Assembly (NCBI GenBank): GCA_963169645.1
Contig: CAUJCO010000008.1
Location: forward strand, 1 to 64,000
Direction: 5' to 3'
Length of the DNA stretch: 64,000 bases
Source: Bacteroidota bacterium
GTDB taxonomy: Bacteria > Bacteroidota > Bacteroidia > Chitinophagales > JADIYW01
The position numbers and the translations under genes are program-made. Below the pieces are notes generated by a model, which searched no databases, had not been told where the DNA came from, and worked only from the letters and a program-made list of their open reading frames with translations. Each line of letters begins with the position of its first letter. Positions within the stretch are counted from its first letter, which is position 1. Shown piece by piece: positions 45,886 to 55,252 of the stretch.

Positions 45886-45983
45886 AGATTGGAAATTTAC
45901 ATTTTGATTGTGAGATATCAAAAAAAATTGGAAACTTATTATTAGATAACGGTTTATACAGAAAAATTAACGTATTTTTTTTG

Positions 45984-45991
45984 TAGATTTG
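45984..45991 (+). promoter_or_regulatory. Candidate -7 element of the polysaccharide operon
   Basis: TAGATTTG fits TAnnTTTG and ends 11 bp before the ATG of the nucleotide-sugar dehydrogenase gene, the first gene of a tightly spaced operon. No -33 TTG was seen at the usual distance. Confidence 0.4.
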
Positions 45992-46002
45992 GCATTTCGT
46001 AA

Positions 46003-47316
46003 ATGAACATGACAGACTCGCAACAATTTATCTCTGCTTTCACTCGAAAAGAAAAGTTATTAGGCGTTATAGGACTTGGATATGTAGGTTTGCCTATCGC
46101 TTTAGAATTAGCTAAGAAATTTAAAGTTATTGGTTTTGATATCAACCAAAAACGTGTGGAATTAATGCAGCAACACATCGACCCAAGTAATGAGTTGCCA
46201 ACTTCAGCTTTCGAGCATTGTGATATCGAATTTACTGCCGATACCGAAGTGCTTAAAAAAGCTAGTTTTTATATTGTAGCCGTGCCAACTCCGGTAGATG
46301 AACACAATGTTCCGGATTTAAAACCACTTTTAGGTGCATCAACCACAGTTTCTAAAGTAATTAAAAAAGGCGATTATGTCGTTTTTGAGTCAACCGTTTA
46401 TCCGGGCTGTACAGAAGAAGATTGTGTTCCGATTATTGAAGAAAAATCCGGATTGAAATTTATAGAAGATTTTAAAGTAGGATACTCACCGGAACGTATC
46501 AACCCGGGAGATACCTTACATACCTTAACTAAAATTACTAAAATTGTAGCCGGTTGCGACGAAGAAGCATTAGAGCATATTGCAGCAATATATGGTTCTA
46601 TTATTGAGCCGGGTGTGTACAAAGCAAGCTCTATCAAAGTAGCAGAAGCCGCAAAAGTAATTGAAAATACACAACGCGATTTAAATATCGCATTGATGAA
46701 TGAGTTGTCTCAGATTTTTAGTTTAATGGATATCAACACGTATGATGTGTTAGAGGCTGCCGGAACAAAATGGAATTTCTTAAAATTTCAACCCGGTTTA
46801 GTAGGCGGCCATTGCATCGGTGTCGATCCGTATTATCTTACCTATAAATCCAATGAGTTAGGATATAAACCTCAAATTATTTTAAGCGGCAGAAGTATCA
46901 ACGATGGTATGCCAAACTACATTGCTAAAAAAGTCGTTCAACATTTATTAAAAATTGGAAAAAATCCGGCACAATGCAGAGCACTCATCATGGGTGCTAC
47001 CTTTAAAGAAAATGTTACAGATATCCGAAATTCAAAAGTATTTAACTTACATAAAGAATTAAGAGATTTTCATTTAGATGTAGAAATGGTAGATGTATAT
47101 GCTGATGCACACGAAGTGTTGGAAGAATATAACGTTGCGTTACATCAACAGGCTACCGGAAAATATGATGTGATAGTTGTGGCAGTGGCACATGATGCGT
47201 ATAAAAAATTAGAAGAATCGTATTTCCAAAATATCGCAACAGATAACGTGATTTTGGTTGATATAAAGAATTTATATAAATCAAAAATTTCCAATCTGAC
47301 ACATTGGACATTATAA
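46003..47316 (+). CDS. Nucleotide-sugar dehydrogenase (UDP-HexNAc type)
   Basis: A 437-residue UDP-sugar 6-dehydrogenase. VIGLGYVGLPIALELAKKF is the NAD-binding Rossmann motif, VESTVYPGCTEEDC the central region, and KWNFLKFQPGLVGGHCIGVDPYYLTYK holds the catalytic Cys (GHCIGVDPYY). The latter, with EAAGTKWNFLKF, matches the VipA/WbpO/TviB branch that oxidises UDP-GlcNAc or UDP-GalNAc to the uronic acid, rather than UDP-glucose dehydrogenase. It would supply acidic sugars for the exopolysaccharide made by this operon. rfbB follows after 16 bp. Confidence 0.92.
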   Translation: MNMTDSQQFISAFTRKEKLLGVIGLGYVGLPIALELAKKFKVIGFDINQKRVELMQQHIDPSNELPTSAFEHCDIEFTADTEVLKKASFYIVAVPTPVDEHNVPDLKPLLGASTTVSKVIKKGDYVVFESTVYPGCTEEDCVPIIEEKSGLKFIEDFKVGYSPERINPGDTLHTLTKITKIVAGCDEEALEHIAAIYGSIIEPGVYKASSIKVAEAAKVIENTQRDLNIALMNELSQIFSLMDINTYDVLEAAGTKWNFLKFQPGLVGGHCIGVDPYYLTYKSNELGYKPQIILSGRSINDGMPNYIAKKVVQHLLKIGKNPAQCRALIMGATFKENVTDIRNSKVFNLHKELRDFHLDVEMVDVYADAHEVLEEYNVALHQQATGKYDVIVVAVAHDAYKKLEESYFQNIATDNVILVDIKNLYKSKISNLTHWTL

Positions 47317-47332
47317 TTTATAGAGCAAGAAT

Positions 47333-48385
47333 ATGAAAACAATTTTAATTACAGGCGGAGCAGGTTTTATTGGTTCACATGTAGTTCGATTATTTGTTAC
47401 TAAATATCCGGATTACAAAATCGTGAACTTAGATAAATTAACCTATGCCGGTAATTTAGAGAATTTAAAAGATATCGAAAATCAACCTAATTATACGTTT
47501 GAGAAAGTGGATATCGTAAATGAAGATGCTGTAAATGCACTTTTCGCAAAATATCAGTTTGATGGCGTTATTCACTTAGCGGCAGAATCACACGTAGATC
47601 GTTCCATCCTAAATCCATTAGAATTCATTATGACGAATGTACTCGGCACAGTGAATTTATTAAATGCAGCTAAAAATAATTGGAAAGATAATTACAACGG
47701 AAAATTGTTTTATCATGTTTCTACGGATGAAGTATATGGAAGTTTAGGCGAAACCGGATTTTTTACTGAGACTACGGCATACGATCCACGTTCGCCGTAT
47801 TCTGCATCTAAAGCAAGTTCCGATCATTTTGTACGCGCCTATGAAAATACCTATCATTTACCAATAGTGATTTCTAATTGTTCTAACAATTATGGTTCCT
47901 ACCAATTTCCGGAAAAATTAATTCCATTATTTATCAATAATATCCGAAATAATAAGCCACTTCCCGTTTATGGAAAAGGTGATTATACAAGAGATTGGTT
48001 GTATGTAGAAGATCATGCAACAGCCATCGATACAATTTTTCACAATGGAAAATTAGGGGAGACGTATAATATCGGCGGATTTAATGAATGGCAAAATATA
48101 GACTTAATTCGATTGTTATGTACCATAATGGACAAAAAATTGAATCGAAATACCGGTGAATCAGAAAAATTAATTACCTATGTAACCGATAGACCGGGAC
48201 ACGATAAACGATATGCTATAGATGCCACAAAATTAAATACTGAATTAGGATGGAAACCATCTTTGCAATTTGAAGAAGGATTAGAGAAAACAGTAGATTG
48301 GTATTTGGAAAATGAAGCATGGTTGAATAATGTTACATCAGGCGAGTACTTACAATATTATATAAAACAATATCAGGTTGGATAA
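47333..48385 (+). CDS. rfbB: dTDP-glucose 4,6-dehydratase
   Basis: A 350-residue extended SDR enzyme. It converts dTDP-glucose to the 4-keto-6-deoxy intermediate used for rhamnose and other deoxysugars. ILITGGAGFIGSHVVRLF is the NAD motif, HLAAESHVDRSI is the RmlB signature, STDEVYGSLG precedes the catalytic region, and YSASKASSDHFVRAY holds the YxxxK pair. GDYTRDWLYVEDH is also typical. It lies between the dehydrogenase (16 bp) and the SLBB exporter (55 bp). rfbA and rfbD are not in the window. Confidence 0.96.
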   Translation: MKTILITGGAGFIGSHVVRLFVTKYPDYKIVNLDKLTYAGNLENLKDIENQPNYTFEKVDIVNEDAVNALFAKYQFDGVIHLAAESHVDRSILNPLEFIMTNVLGTVNLLNAAKNNWKDNYNGKLFYHVSTDEVYGSLGETGFFTETTAYDPRSPYSASKASSDHFVRAYENTYHLPIVISNCSNNYGSYQFPEKLIPLFINNIRNNKPLPVYGKGDYTRDWLYVEDHATAIDTIFHNGKLGETYNIGGFNEWQNIDLIRLLCTIMDKKLNRNTGESEKLITYVTDRPGHDKRYAIDATKLNTELGWKPSLQFEEGLEKTVDWYLENEAWLNNVTSGEYLQYYIKQYQVG

Positions 48386-48440
48386 TGAATAGATGCGGTA
48401 AAACAAATTCAATATTCAATAAAAAAAATAAAAATAAAAA

Positions 48441-51179
48441 ATGAAAAATTTGATGAAGTTTCTTGTGTTGTGTATGTTGGCAACTTTTTCTAAAGTTTCC
48501 ATAGCACAATTTATCATTCCACCTATTATTCCACCTGCCAATGCCGATCCTACAATTAATGAAATCTTCAAAAAAATTGAAGACACATTACGCATAAAAC
48601 AAGGTGAAATTAAAGTAGAAGAAGTAAAAAAATCGCAAGATTTAGCAAAAGGTTTTACACCAAGACAAAAAGATGCGGATGAAGAAGCTGGAGCGATAGG
48701 AAATGCCACAAATGCAACAGAGGTTAAAGGAAATAAAAACGAACCGGATAAGTTATTAAAAGAAGCACAAAAAGCGTCCGAAACCGTAGAGAAATTAACC
48801 GCTACAGCTACACGTGAATTGCGCGAAAGATTGGATTCAGTAGATATTTACGGATTCAATTATTTTCGACAAAAAAATGTAAAAATTTTTAACAATGCCG
48901 TAGATATTAAACCACCCGGAAACTACGTGTTAGGTGTGGGCGACCAAATAGTAGTTTCTATTTGGGGTTACGCCGATTATAACCGATTATTTTATATTGA
49001 TAAAGATGGGTATATACAACAAGAAAATATCGGTCGTATTTATTTAAAAGGATTGACACTCGACCAAGCAAAAAATTTGTTACGTACACGTTTCGCAAAT
49101 GCTTATATGATTGATAAATCTGATTTTGATGTGTCGATTAACTATTCACGTGTCATCACGATTAATGTGGTTGGTGATGTTGAAAATCCGGGTTCATATA
49201 CGTTTCCGGCCATCAATACAGCATACAATATTTTAGCGTATGTAGGCGGACCAACCAAGTCAGGATCTATCCGTAATATCCAAATTAAAAGAGACGGTAA
49301 AATAATTCGTCAATTTGACTTGTATAAATTCTTATTTACACCCGAAAAACAAGATGATATTTTCTTAGATAATAACGATTATATCTACGTGCCGGCACAA
49401 AAAAATATTGTTCGAATAGAAGGCGCTGTAAATAGAGAAGGAAAATACGAAATGCTACCTGGAGAAACATTCGATGATTTATTAAAATATTGTGGTAATT
49501 ACAAACCCGATGCCTTTACGAAAGTAATTCAAATTAGACGCTTTGAGCAAAATAAACAAATCTTAATTGATTTTGATTTAGACAGCATTAAAAAAGCCGG
49601 CGGTAAAATTGATTTAAGAAATGGTGATGTCGTAGGTGTGCGTTCTATACCGGAAAAAGTGAAGAACTATAACGAAGTATTTGGTTCTGTATTATTACCG
49701 GGAAAATATCAATGGATAGAAGGTGATCGCGTGTTAGATTTAATTAAAAAAGCTCAAGGTTTAAAAGAAGATGCCTACTTAGATGAAGCTTATTTAATAC
49801 GCACCAATTACGATGATTTTAGAAAACACTCTTTTCGTATCAACTTGCAAAAAATAATAGAAGATCCGAATTCGGAAGAGAATATGTTGTTGACTTTTAG
49901 AGATGTATTGGAAGTATATTCCAAAACAGACTTCTTTGATCGTTTTGATATAGAAGTGAAAGGTGAAGTACGCAATCCGCGTAAATTTGAATCAGAAAAA
50001 GGAATGTCACTTCGAGATGCGTTAATTATGTGTAATGGCCTAAAAGAAGAAGCGCTCTTAGATAAAATTATCATCTATCGTGTCAATGACGATTTAACTG
50101 AGAAGTTGATTTCTTTTAGAATCGATACCACAAATAACTTTGCCGCATTAGATACATTTAAATTGAAAAAACGTGATAAGATTTATGTGTTAAAAGATTT
50201 GCGAAGAATTGATAAATACTATGTTGAGGTAAATGGTATGGTGCGTAAAAATGATACGTTTCCATATATGGAAAATATGACCTTGGCTGATGCCTTAATC
50301 TTAGCACAAGGTTTTAAAATGGAAGCAGCTTCTAACAGAATTGAAATTGCGCGTATTGCTAATTACGATAAAGCTATTTCACAATCTGTGCCTACTCAAG
50401 TTACCATCTTAAACTTTAGTATCAGTAAAAATATAGGGAAAGATCCGGTTGCCAATTCCATTAAATTGCAACCGTACGACCAAATCTATGTTCGACCAAC
50501 ACCAGAGTTTGAATACCAAATGAAAGTAACGTTGAAAGGTGAGGTGCTCTATCCGGGACAATACGTATTGACGACTAAAGATGAACGCTTGTCATCATTA
50601 ATTGAAAGAGCCGGCGGATTAACTCGTTTTGCGTATGCAGAAGGTGCAAAATTAACCCGCGAAAAAGATGGTGTTGGTAGCATCTTAACCGATTTAGATA
50701 AAGCAATAAAAAACAAAAATTCTAAATTTAATTACATCTTAAAAGCAGGCGATGTGATTGAAATTCCTGCTGTAAAAGATTTGGTTGCTATTCGTGGTGC
50801 ATTCAATTATCCAAATGCCGATAAGCCGGAAAATTTATATGTTCCATACACAGAAGGAAAAGATGCCAAGTTTTATATCAATAAATATGCAGCCGGATTT
50901 AGTGATACCGCTTTCAGAAGAAAAACATACGTGATTCGCCCGAATGGTCAAATATTAAGTACACATCGTTCTATGTTTGGTAAAAATTATCCGAAAGTAG
51001 AAAAAGGTTCCATTATTGTAATTCCTGCAAAAAATGAGAAAACGAAAAAGAAAAGAACCGGTGTTTCCGGAGATACAGGACAAAAATTACATAAAGTAAT
51101 ATCCGGTACGATTGGAACTATTTCGTCTATCCTAACGCTGTATTTACTTTATTTAACCGTAAAAAATACGTCTAAATAA
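48441..51179 (+). CDS. SLBB-domain polysaccharide export protein (Wza-like)
   Basis: A 912-residue outer-membrane polysaccharide exporter. The signal peptide ends KVSIAQ with no Cys, so it is not a lipoprotein like classical Wza. A poly-export domain follows (NYVLGVGDQIVVSIWGYAD, about 150-235). After it come about six SLBB/beta-grasp repeats recognisable by V-x-G-x-V-x-x-PG-x-Y motifs (DVENPGSYTF, AVNREGKYEM, LKGEVLYPGQYVL). The C-terminus has basic residues and one hydrophobic helix (IGTISSILTLYLLYLTV). Large multi-SLBB versions are typical of Bacteroidota. It is followed 1 bp later by the Wzz-like gene, suggesting translational coupling. Confidence 0.92.
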   Translation: MKNLMKFLVLCMLATFSKVSIAQFIIPPIIPPANADPTINEIFKKIEDTLRIKQGEIKVEEVKKSQDLAKGFTPRQKDADEEAGAIGNATNATEVKGNKNEPDKLLKEAQKASETVEKLTATATRELRERLDSVDIYGFNYFRQKNVKIFNNAVDIKPPGNYVLGVGDQIVVSIWGYADYNRLFYIDKDGYIQQENIGRIYLKGLTLDQAKNLLRTRFANAYMIDKSDFDVSINYSRVITINVVGDVENPGSYTFPAINTAYNILAYVGGPTKSGSIRNIQIKRDGKIIRQFDLYKFLFTPEKQDDIFLDNNDYIYVPAQKNIVRIEGAVNREGKYEMLPGETFDDLLKYCGNYKPDAFTKVIQIRRFEQNKQILIDFDLDSIKKAGGKIDLRNGDVVGVRSIPEKVKNYNEVFGSVLLPGKYQWIEGDRVLDLIKKAQGLKEDAYLDEAYLIRTNYDDFRKHSFRINLQKIIEDPNSEENMLLTFRDVLEVYSKTDFFDRFDIEVKGEVRNPRKFESEKGMSLRDALIMCNGLKEEALLDKIIIYRVNDDLTEKLISFRIDTTNNFAALDTFKLKKRDKIYVLKDLRRIDKYYVEVNGMVRKNDTFPYMENMTLADALILAQGFKMEAASNRIEIARIANYDKAISQSVPTQVTILNFSISKNIGKDPVANSIKLQPYDQIYVRPTPEFEYQMKVTLKGEVLYPGQYVLTTKDERLSSLIERAGGLTRFAYAEGAKLTREKDGVGSILTDLDKAIKNKNSKFNYILKAGDVIEIPAVKDLVAIRGAFNYPNADKPENLYVPYTEGKDAKFYINKYAAGFSDTAFRRKTYVIRPNGQILSTHRSMFGKNYPKVEKGSIIVIPAKNEKTKKKRTGVSGDTGQKLHKVISGTIGTISSILTLYLLYLTVKNTSK

Positions 51180-51180
51180 T

Positions 51181-52278
51181 ATGCCTGAAAACGAACATAT
51201 AGATTCCACAGAAGTTGCAACAGACCAAGAAGTTGTTGTCAACGAAGAAGAGGATACTACCGATCAAGGACTCGTACAAGTTTTACGTGTAGGTAAGGAA
51301 TTGTGGGGCATTGTAAAAAAATACGCACTGTTTTTTGTTATTCCTATCATACTTACTGGATTATATGGTTATTATGAGGGTAAAAAAGAGAAACCTACTT
51401 ACACAGCACAAATCACTTTTTTCTTATCCGAAGAAAGACCTCAAATTCCGGGATTCGGAGGTGGGAATTTCTCTAATTTATTACAATCTACAAATGCAAG
51501 TTTTGGTAATCCCAAAAAATTAAAAGAATACTCTTTTACCGAGCGTGTTTGTGCTAAATTAATTTTTAGAAAAGCAGTTTTTAGAGGTAGAGAAGATTAT
51601 ATTGCCAATCATTATTTGCGTTTAAATTCCGGTTATAAAAGCAGTTATTTTTCTGATTTTACCTCTGTGAGAGATATGAGTATTCCGGATTATTTAGTAT
51701 TTAAACAAATATTGACGAACCTTAAGAAAATTGTTGCTATTGATTATAACGAAGCAGAGATTTACTCTATCACCATCACAACCGGAGATGAAGAATTTTC
51801 TAAATTATTGTGCGAAGCTTTCTATGATAACCTTACGGATTATTATGTAGAACGTGCCACTAAAAAAGCAAAAATCACCGTTGATTTCTTGGAAGAAAAA
51901 TTAGCAATGGTAAAAGCTCAATTAGAAAACTCTGAATTTAACTTAGCCGACTATAAAGATAGAGCTAACAACTTAGTTACCTTCAAAGCAGATTTGAATG
52001 AAACTCGTTACATGCGTAATAAAGGATTGTTAGAAGCATTGTATGCAGAAACCGCTAGAGGTTTAGAAACTTCTAAAACAAATTATGCCTCCATTATGCC
52101 ATTATTTCAAACTATTGATGAGCCTCATTTACCGCTGAAGAAAAATGTAGTTTCTACCCGTAAACAATTTATTATGTTTATGTTTTTAGGTGTATTTATT
52201 GATATTATTGCAATTGCAGTAATTTATATTAGAAGACATTTTTGGTCAGGAATTAAACAGACAATTAAAAGCGCATAA
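51181..52278 (+). CDS. Wzz-like chain-length determinant / polysaccharide co-polymerase
   Basis: A 365-residue inner-membrane protein with an acidic N-terminal tail (about 45 residues) and TM1 (YALFFVIPIILTGLYGYY). A periplasmic domain follows with a long helix (KITVDFLEEKLAMVKAQLENSEFNLADYKDRA). TM2 near the end (IMFMFLGVFIDIIAIAVIYI) is preceded by the Pro-rich segment DEPHLPLKKNVVS. This is the PCP/Wzz topology. It lacks a tyrosine-kinase domain, so regulation by phosphorylation would need a separate kinase. The start codon follows the SLBB stop after 1 bp. Confidence 0.87.
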   Translation: MPENEHIDSTEVATDQEVVVNEEEDTTDQGLVQVLRVGKELWGIVKKYALFFVIPIILTGLYGYYEGKKEKPTYTAQITFFLSEERPQIPGFGGGNFSNLLQSTNASFGNPKKLKEYSFTERVCAKLIFRKAVFRGREDYIANHYLRLNSGYKSSYFSDFTSVRDMSIPDYLVFKQILTNLKKIVAIDYNEAEIYSITITTGDEEFSKLLCEAFYDNLTDYYVERATKKAKITVDFLEEKLAMVKAQLENSEFNLADYKDRANNLVTFKADLNETRYMRNKGLLEALYAETARGLETSKTNYASIMPLFQTIDEPHLPLKKNVVSTRKQFIMFMFLGVFIDIIAIAVIYIRRHFWSGIKQTIKSA

Positions 52279-52289
52279 TAAGTTTATAA

Positions 52290-52847
52290 ATGGAAATTTT
52301 AACTACGCCGCTTCAAGATGTATATATTTTAAAACCTACTGTTTTTGCGGATAACAGAGGTTTCTTCTTTGAAAGTTTTAATGATGGTAAATTAAAAGAA
52401 GCCAATCTGCATTATAACTTTATTCAGGATAATCATTCTAAATCATCTTATGGTGTGTTACGTGGTTTGCATTATCAAAACAACCCATTCGCACAATCAA
52501 AATTAGTGCGCGTGGTGCAAGGTAAAGTTTTAGATGTGGTAGTGGATATCCGCAAAGGTTCGCCAACTTATTTACAACATTACGCTATAGAATTATCGGC
52601 AGAAAATAAATTACAACTTTTAATTCCTCGCGGTTTTGCACATGGCTTTGTGGTGCTTTCTGAAACATGTGAGTTTTTGTATAAATGCGATAATTATTAT
52701 AATAAAGCATCGGAAGGCGGTATTGCATACAACGATCCAATGTTAAAAATTGATTGGACAATTCCGGAAACAGCTATCATTTTAAGTGATAAAGACCGAG
52801 AAAATCCAACCGTAGAACAAGCAAATTTTAATTTTATCTATTCCTAA
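52290..52847 (+). CDS. rfbC: dTDP-4-dehydrorhamnose 3,5-epimerase
   Basis: A 185-residue RmlC-type cupin epimerase. PTVFADNRGFFFESFN opens the fold. QDNHSKSSYGVLRGLHYQ contains the substrate-binding segment with the catalytic His, VVDIRKGSPTYLQHYAIEL follows, and PRGFAHGFVVLSETCEFLYKC holds the second key region. It works downstream of rfbB on the route to dTDP-L-rhamnose. cysQ begins immediately at the next base after its stop. Confidence 0.96.
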   Translation: MEILTTPLQDVYILKPTVFADNRGFFFESFNDGKLKEANLHYNFIQDNHSKSSYGVLRGLHYQNNPFAQSKLVRVVQGKVLDVVVDIRKGSPTYLQHYAIELSAENKLQLLIPRGFAHGFVVLSETCEFLYKCDNYYNKASEGGIAYNDPMLKIDWTIPETAIILSDKDRENPTVEQANFNFIYS

Positions 52848-53618
52848 ATGATTCAACAAATAATCGAGATAGCTGTAGCTGCCGGAAATGCTATTTTAGA
52901 AATTTATAGCCAAGATTTTAATGTAGAAATTAAAAGCGATAATTCTCCACTTACAGTTGCCGATAAAAAGGCAAATGAAATTATTGTAGTCGGTTTAAAA
53001 AAGATAGATAGCACCATACCTATTATTTCTGAAGAAAATAAACTCACCGATTTTTCAGAACGCAAAAATTGGACACGTTGTTGGATGGTTGACCCATTAG
53101 ACGGCACTAAAGAATTTATCAAGAAAAATGGCGAATTTACCGTAAATATTGCATTGGTCGAAAATGGAATTCCTATTTTAGGCGTAGTACACGTGCCGGC
53201 TCAAAATATAACGTATTATGCAGAAGCAGGAAAAGGTAGTTTTAAAATTGTTGACCAACAAACCAAACAATTGCATATACGAAAATTGGCTGAGGATAAC
53301 GTTTTAAAAATTGTCGGCTCTCGCTCTCATCAAACACCGGAATTATTAGAATATGTAGAACAACAAAAAAAATCTTTTTCAGCAGTAGATTTCGTAGCAG
53401 CAGGCAGCTCACTCAAATTTTGCTTGTTAGCTGATGGAAAAGCGGATGTTTATCCACGCTTAGGGCCAACAATGGAATGGGATACTTGTGCCGGACAAAT
53501 TGTTGCTACAGAGGCCGGTGCAACTGTCTTGCGGTTCGATAATCAGCAACCGTTATTGTACAATAAAGAGAATTTGCTGAATCCGTATTTTATCGTAAAA
53601 AATCCTGAATTGCAATAA
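52848..53618 (+). CDS. cysQ: 3'(2'),5'-bisphosphate nucleotidase CysQ
   Basis: A 256-residue inositol-monophosphatase-superfamily enzyme. It hydrolyses PAP, the by-product of PAPS-dependent sulfation and sulfate assimilation. Metal-binding motifs are ISEENK, WMVDPLDGTKEFIKKNGEF (DPxDGT) and TMEWDTCAGQIVATEAGA (WDxxA). The ATG abuts the rfbC stop with no gap, so the two are translationally coupled and cysQ belongs to the polysaccharide operon. That placement hints at sulfated polysaccharide, but no sulfotransferase is in the window. Confidence 0.93.
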   Translation: MIQQIIEIAVAAGNAILEIYSQDFNVEIKSDNSPLTVADKKANEIIVVGLKKIDSTIPIISEENKLTDFSERKNWTRCWMVDPLDGTKEFIKKNGEFTVNIALVENGIPILGVVHVPAQNITYYAEAGKGSFKIVDQQTKQLHIRKLAEDNVLKIVGSRSHQTPELLEYVEQQKKSFSAVDFVAAGSSLKFCLLADGKADVYPRLGPTMEWDTCAGQIVATEAGATVLRFDNQQPLLYNKENLLNPYFIVKNPELQ

Positions 53619-53623
53619 ATATT

Positions 53624-54535
53624 TTACAAGTCGCCTACATCAAACGACATATTTTTTGAGTAAAATTCTTCTTTAGCGGCACTTAATGTGTTTTGCAATA
53701 ATGAAGCAACCGTCATTAAACCAACGCCACCCGGAACAGGTGAAATATAGGAACATTTTTTACTTACATTGTCAAAATCTACATCGCCAAACAAGCGGTA
53801 TCCGGATTTTCTGCCGGCATCTTCCACCCGTGTGATACCTACGTCAATCACCACGGCACCCGGCTTCACCATGTCGGCTGTTAAAAATTGAGGTTTCCCT
53901 AATGCAGCAATTATAATATCAGCCTCTAAGGTATATTTCGCTAAATCATTGGTTTTGCTATGGCAAATTGTAACCGTACAATTTCCGGGTTTACTTCTGC
54001 GCTGCATCAATAAACTCATCGGCAAGCCTACAATATTACTTCGTCCAATTACCACGCAGTGTTTGCCTTCCGTTTCGATATGATATCGATTTAACATTTC
54101 CAAAATTCCTTTCGGCGTTGCAGAAATATAACTCGGTAAGTTTAATGTCATTCGTCCAACATTCATCGGATGAAAGCCATCCACATCTTTTTCAGGAGCA
54201 ATTGCTAAAATTATTTTTTCTTCGTCAATGTGTTTGGGCAAAGGCAACTGCACAATAAATCCATCTACCGAATCATCATTATTTAAGGTGTTGATTTGTG
54301 CCAATAATTCATGTTCCGTGATATCTTTTTCTAATCTAATTAATGTCGATTTATATCCAACTTCTTCACAAGATTTTACCTTACTGCTTACATACGTTTG
54401 GCTGGCACCATCATTACCTACTAAAATGGCGGCTAAATGCGGTGCTCTTTTACCGCTAAGTACCATTTTTTTTACTTCTTCCGAAATCTCATTTTTTATT
54501 TCTGCGGATAATTTTTTGCCATCTAATAATTGCAT
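53624..54535 (-). CDS. folD: Bifunctional methylene-THF dehydrogenase / methenyl-THF cyclohydrolase
   Basis: A 303-residue FolD of one-carbon metabolism. [16 protein letters not shown] holds the catalytic Lys, [14 protein letters not shown] and [12 protein letters not shown] are substrate-side motifs, and [15 protein letters not shown] is the NADP-binding loop. [18 protein letters not shown] ends the domain. The track's extra 60 N-terminal residues run antisense into the udk gene and do not match the family. ATG 54535 ([10 protein letters not shown]) is the clear start. It converges on cysQ with a 5-bp gap. Confidence 0.97.
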   Translation of the reverse strand: MQLLDGKKLSAEIKNEISEEVKKMVLSGKRAPHLAAILVGNDGASQTYVSSKVKSCEEVGYKSTLIRLEKDITEHELLAQINTLNNDDSVDGFIVQLPLPKHIDEEKIILAIAPEKDVDGFHPMNVGRMTLNLPSYISATPKGILEMLNRYHIETEGKHCVVIGRSNIVGLPMSLLMQRRSKPGNCTVTICHSKTNDLAKYTLEADIIIAALGKPQFLTADMVKPGAVVIDVGITRVEDAGRKSGYRLFGDVDFDNVSKKCSYISPVPGGVGLMTVASLLQNTLSAAKEEFYSKNMSFDVGDL

Positions 54536-54608
54536 GTCGAAAATTTGTATCAAAAATAGGTAAGATAAATTCGTTTCATTAGTTTTGAGGAATATTTTTT
54601 TAAACAAC

Positions 54609-55247
54609 ATGACAAATAGACCATTTATTATTGGAATATCCGGTGGAAGCGGAAGCGGTAAAACAACCTTTGTGAAAGAATTATCAAGTACTTTTTCACC
54701 CGAACAAGTTTGCATTTTAAGTCAAGATAATTATTACAAACCACGAACAGAGCAACAAATTGATGCTAATGGTGAAATTAATTTTGATTTGCCCGAATCG
54801 TTTCAAGAAGAAGCTTATTTAAACGATGTACTAAAGTTAATAAATGGAGAAGATGTTGTTTTAAAAGAATATACCTACAACAATCCATTGGCAGAACCTA
54901 AAATAATTACCTATAAATCGGCTCCGATTATAATTATTGAAGGTATTTTTATTTTCCATTTTAAACAAGTTTCCGATTTAATGGATTTTAAAATTTATAT
55001 TGATGCAGACGAACACATCAAATTAATTCGTAGAATTCAACGCGACAGAATAGAACGGAATTACCCGATTGAAGATGTTTTGTATCGCTACCAACATCAC
55101 GTTTTTCCATCTTATCAAAAATTTATTTTACCCTATAAACCACATTGCGATATTGTCGTTAACAACAATAGCAGCTTTGAAAACGCATTGAATACGGTCA
55201 ATTTATTTATCAAAGAGAAATTAGACGCAAATAAAGCTAACGCTTAA
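54609..55247 (+). CDS. udk: Uridine kinase
   Basis: A 212-residue uridine/cytidine kinase for pyrimidine salvage. The P-loop is [26 protein letters not shown] is the substrate-binding segment and [10 protein letters not shown] is Walker B-like. [17 protein letters not shown] is the lid region. ATG 54609 is preferred over the track's TTG at 54585. With tdk it gives two pyrimidine-salvage kinases in the window. It converges on the MBL gene with a 5-bp gap. Confidence 0.95.
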   Translation: MTNRPFIIGISGGSGSGKTTFVKELSSTFSPEQVCILSQDNYYKPRTEQQIDANGEINFDLPESFQEEAYLNDVLKLINGEDVVLKEYTYNNPLAEPKIITYKSAPIIIIEGIFIFHFKQVSDLMDFKIYIDADEHIKLIRRIQRDRIERNYPIEDVLYRYQHHVFPSYQKFILPYKPHCDIVVNNNSSFENALNTVNLFIKEKLDANKANA

Positions 55248-55252
55248 TGCAT

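Noticed and set aside
46003-53618. Possibility that the polysaccharide operon is a horizontally acquired island
   Set aside because: Base composition and codon style look the same as in the flanking housekeeping genes, and there are no integrase, tRNA or direct-repeat boundaries.
53624-54715. N-terminally extended folD ORF (363 aa)
   Set aside because: The extra 60 residues run antisense into udk, contain no family sequence and are explained by a stop-free shadow. The ATG at 54535 gives the standard FolD start.
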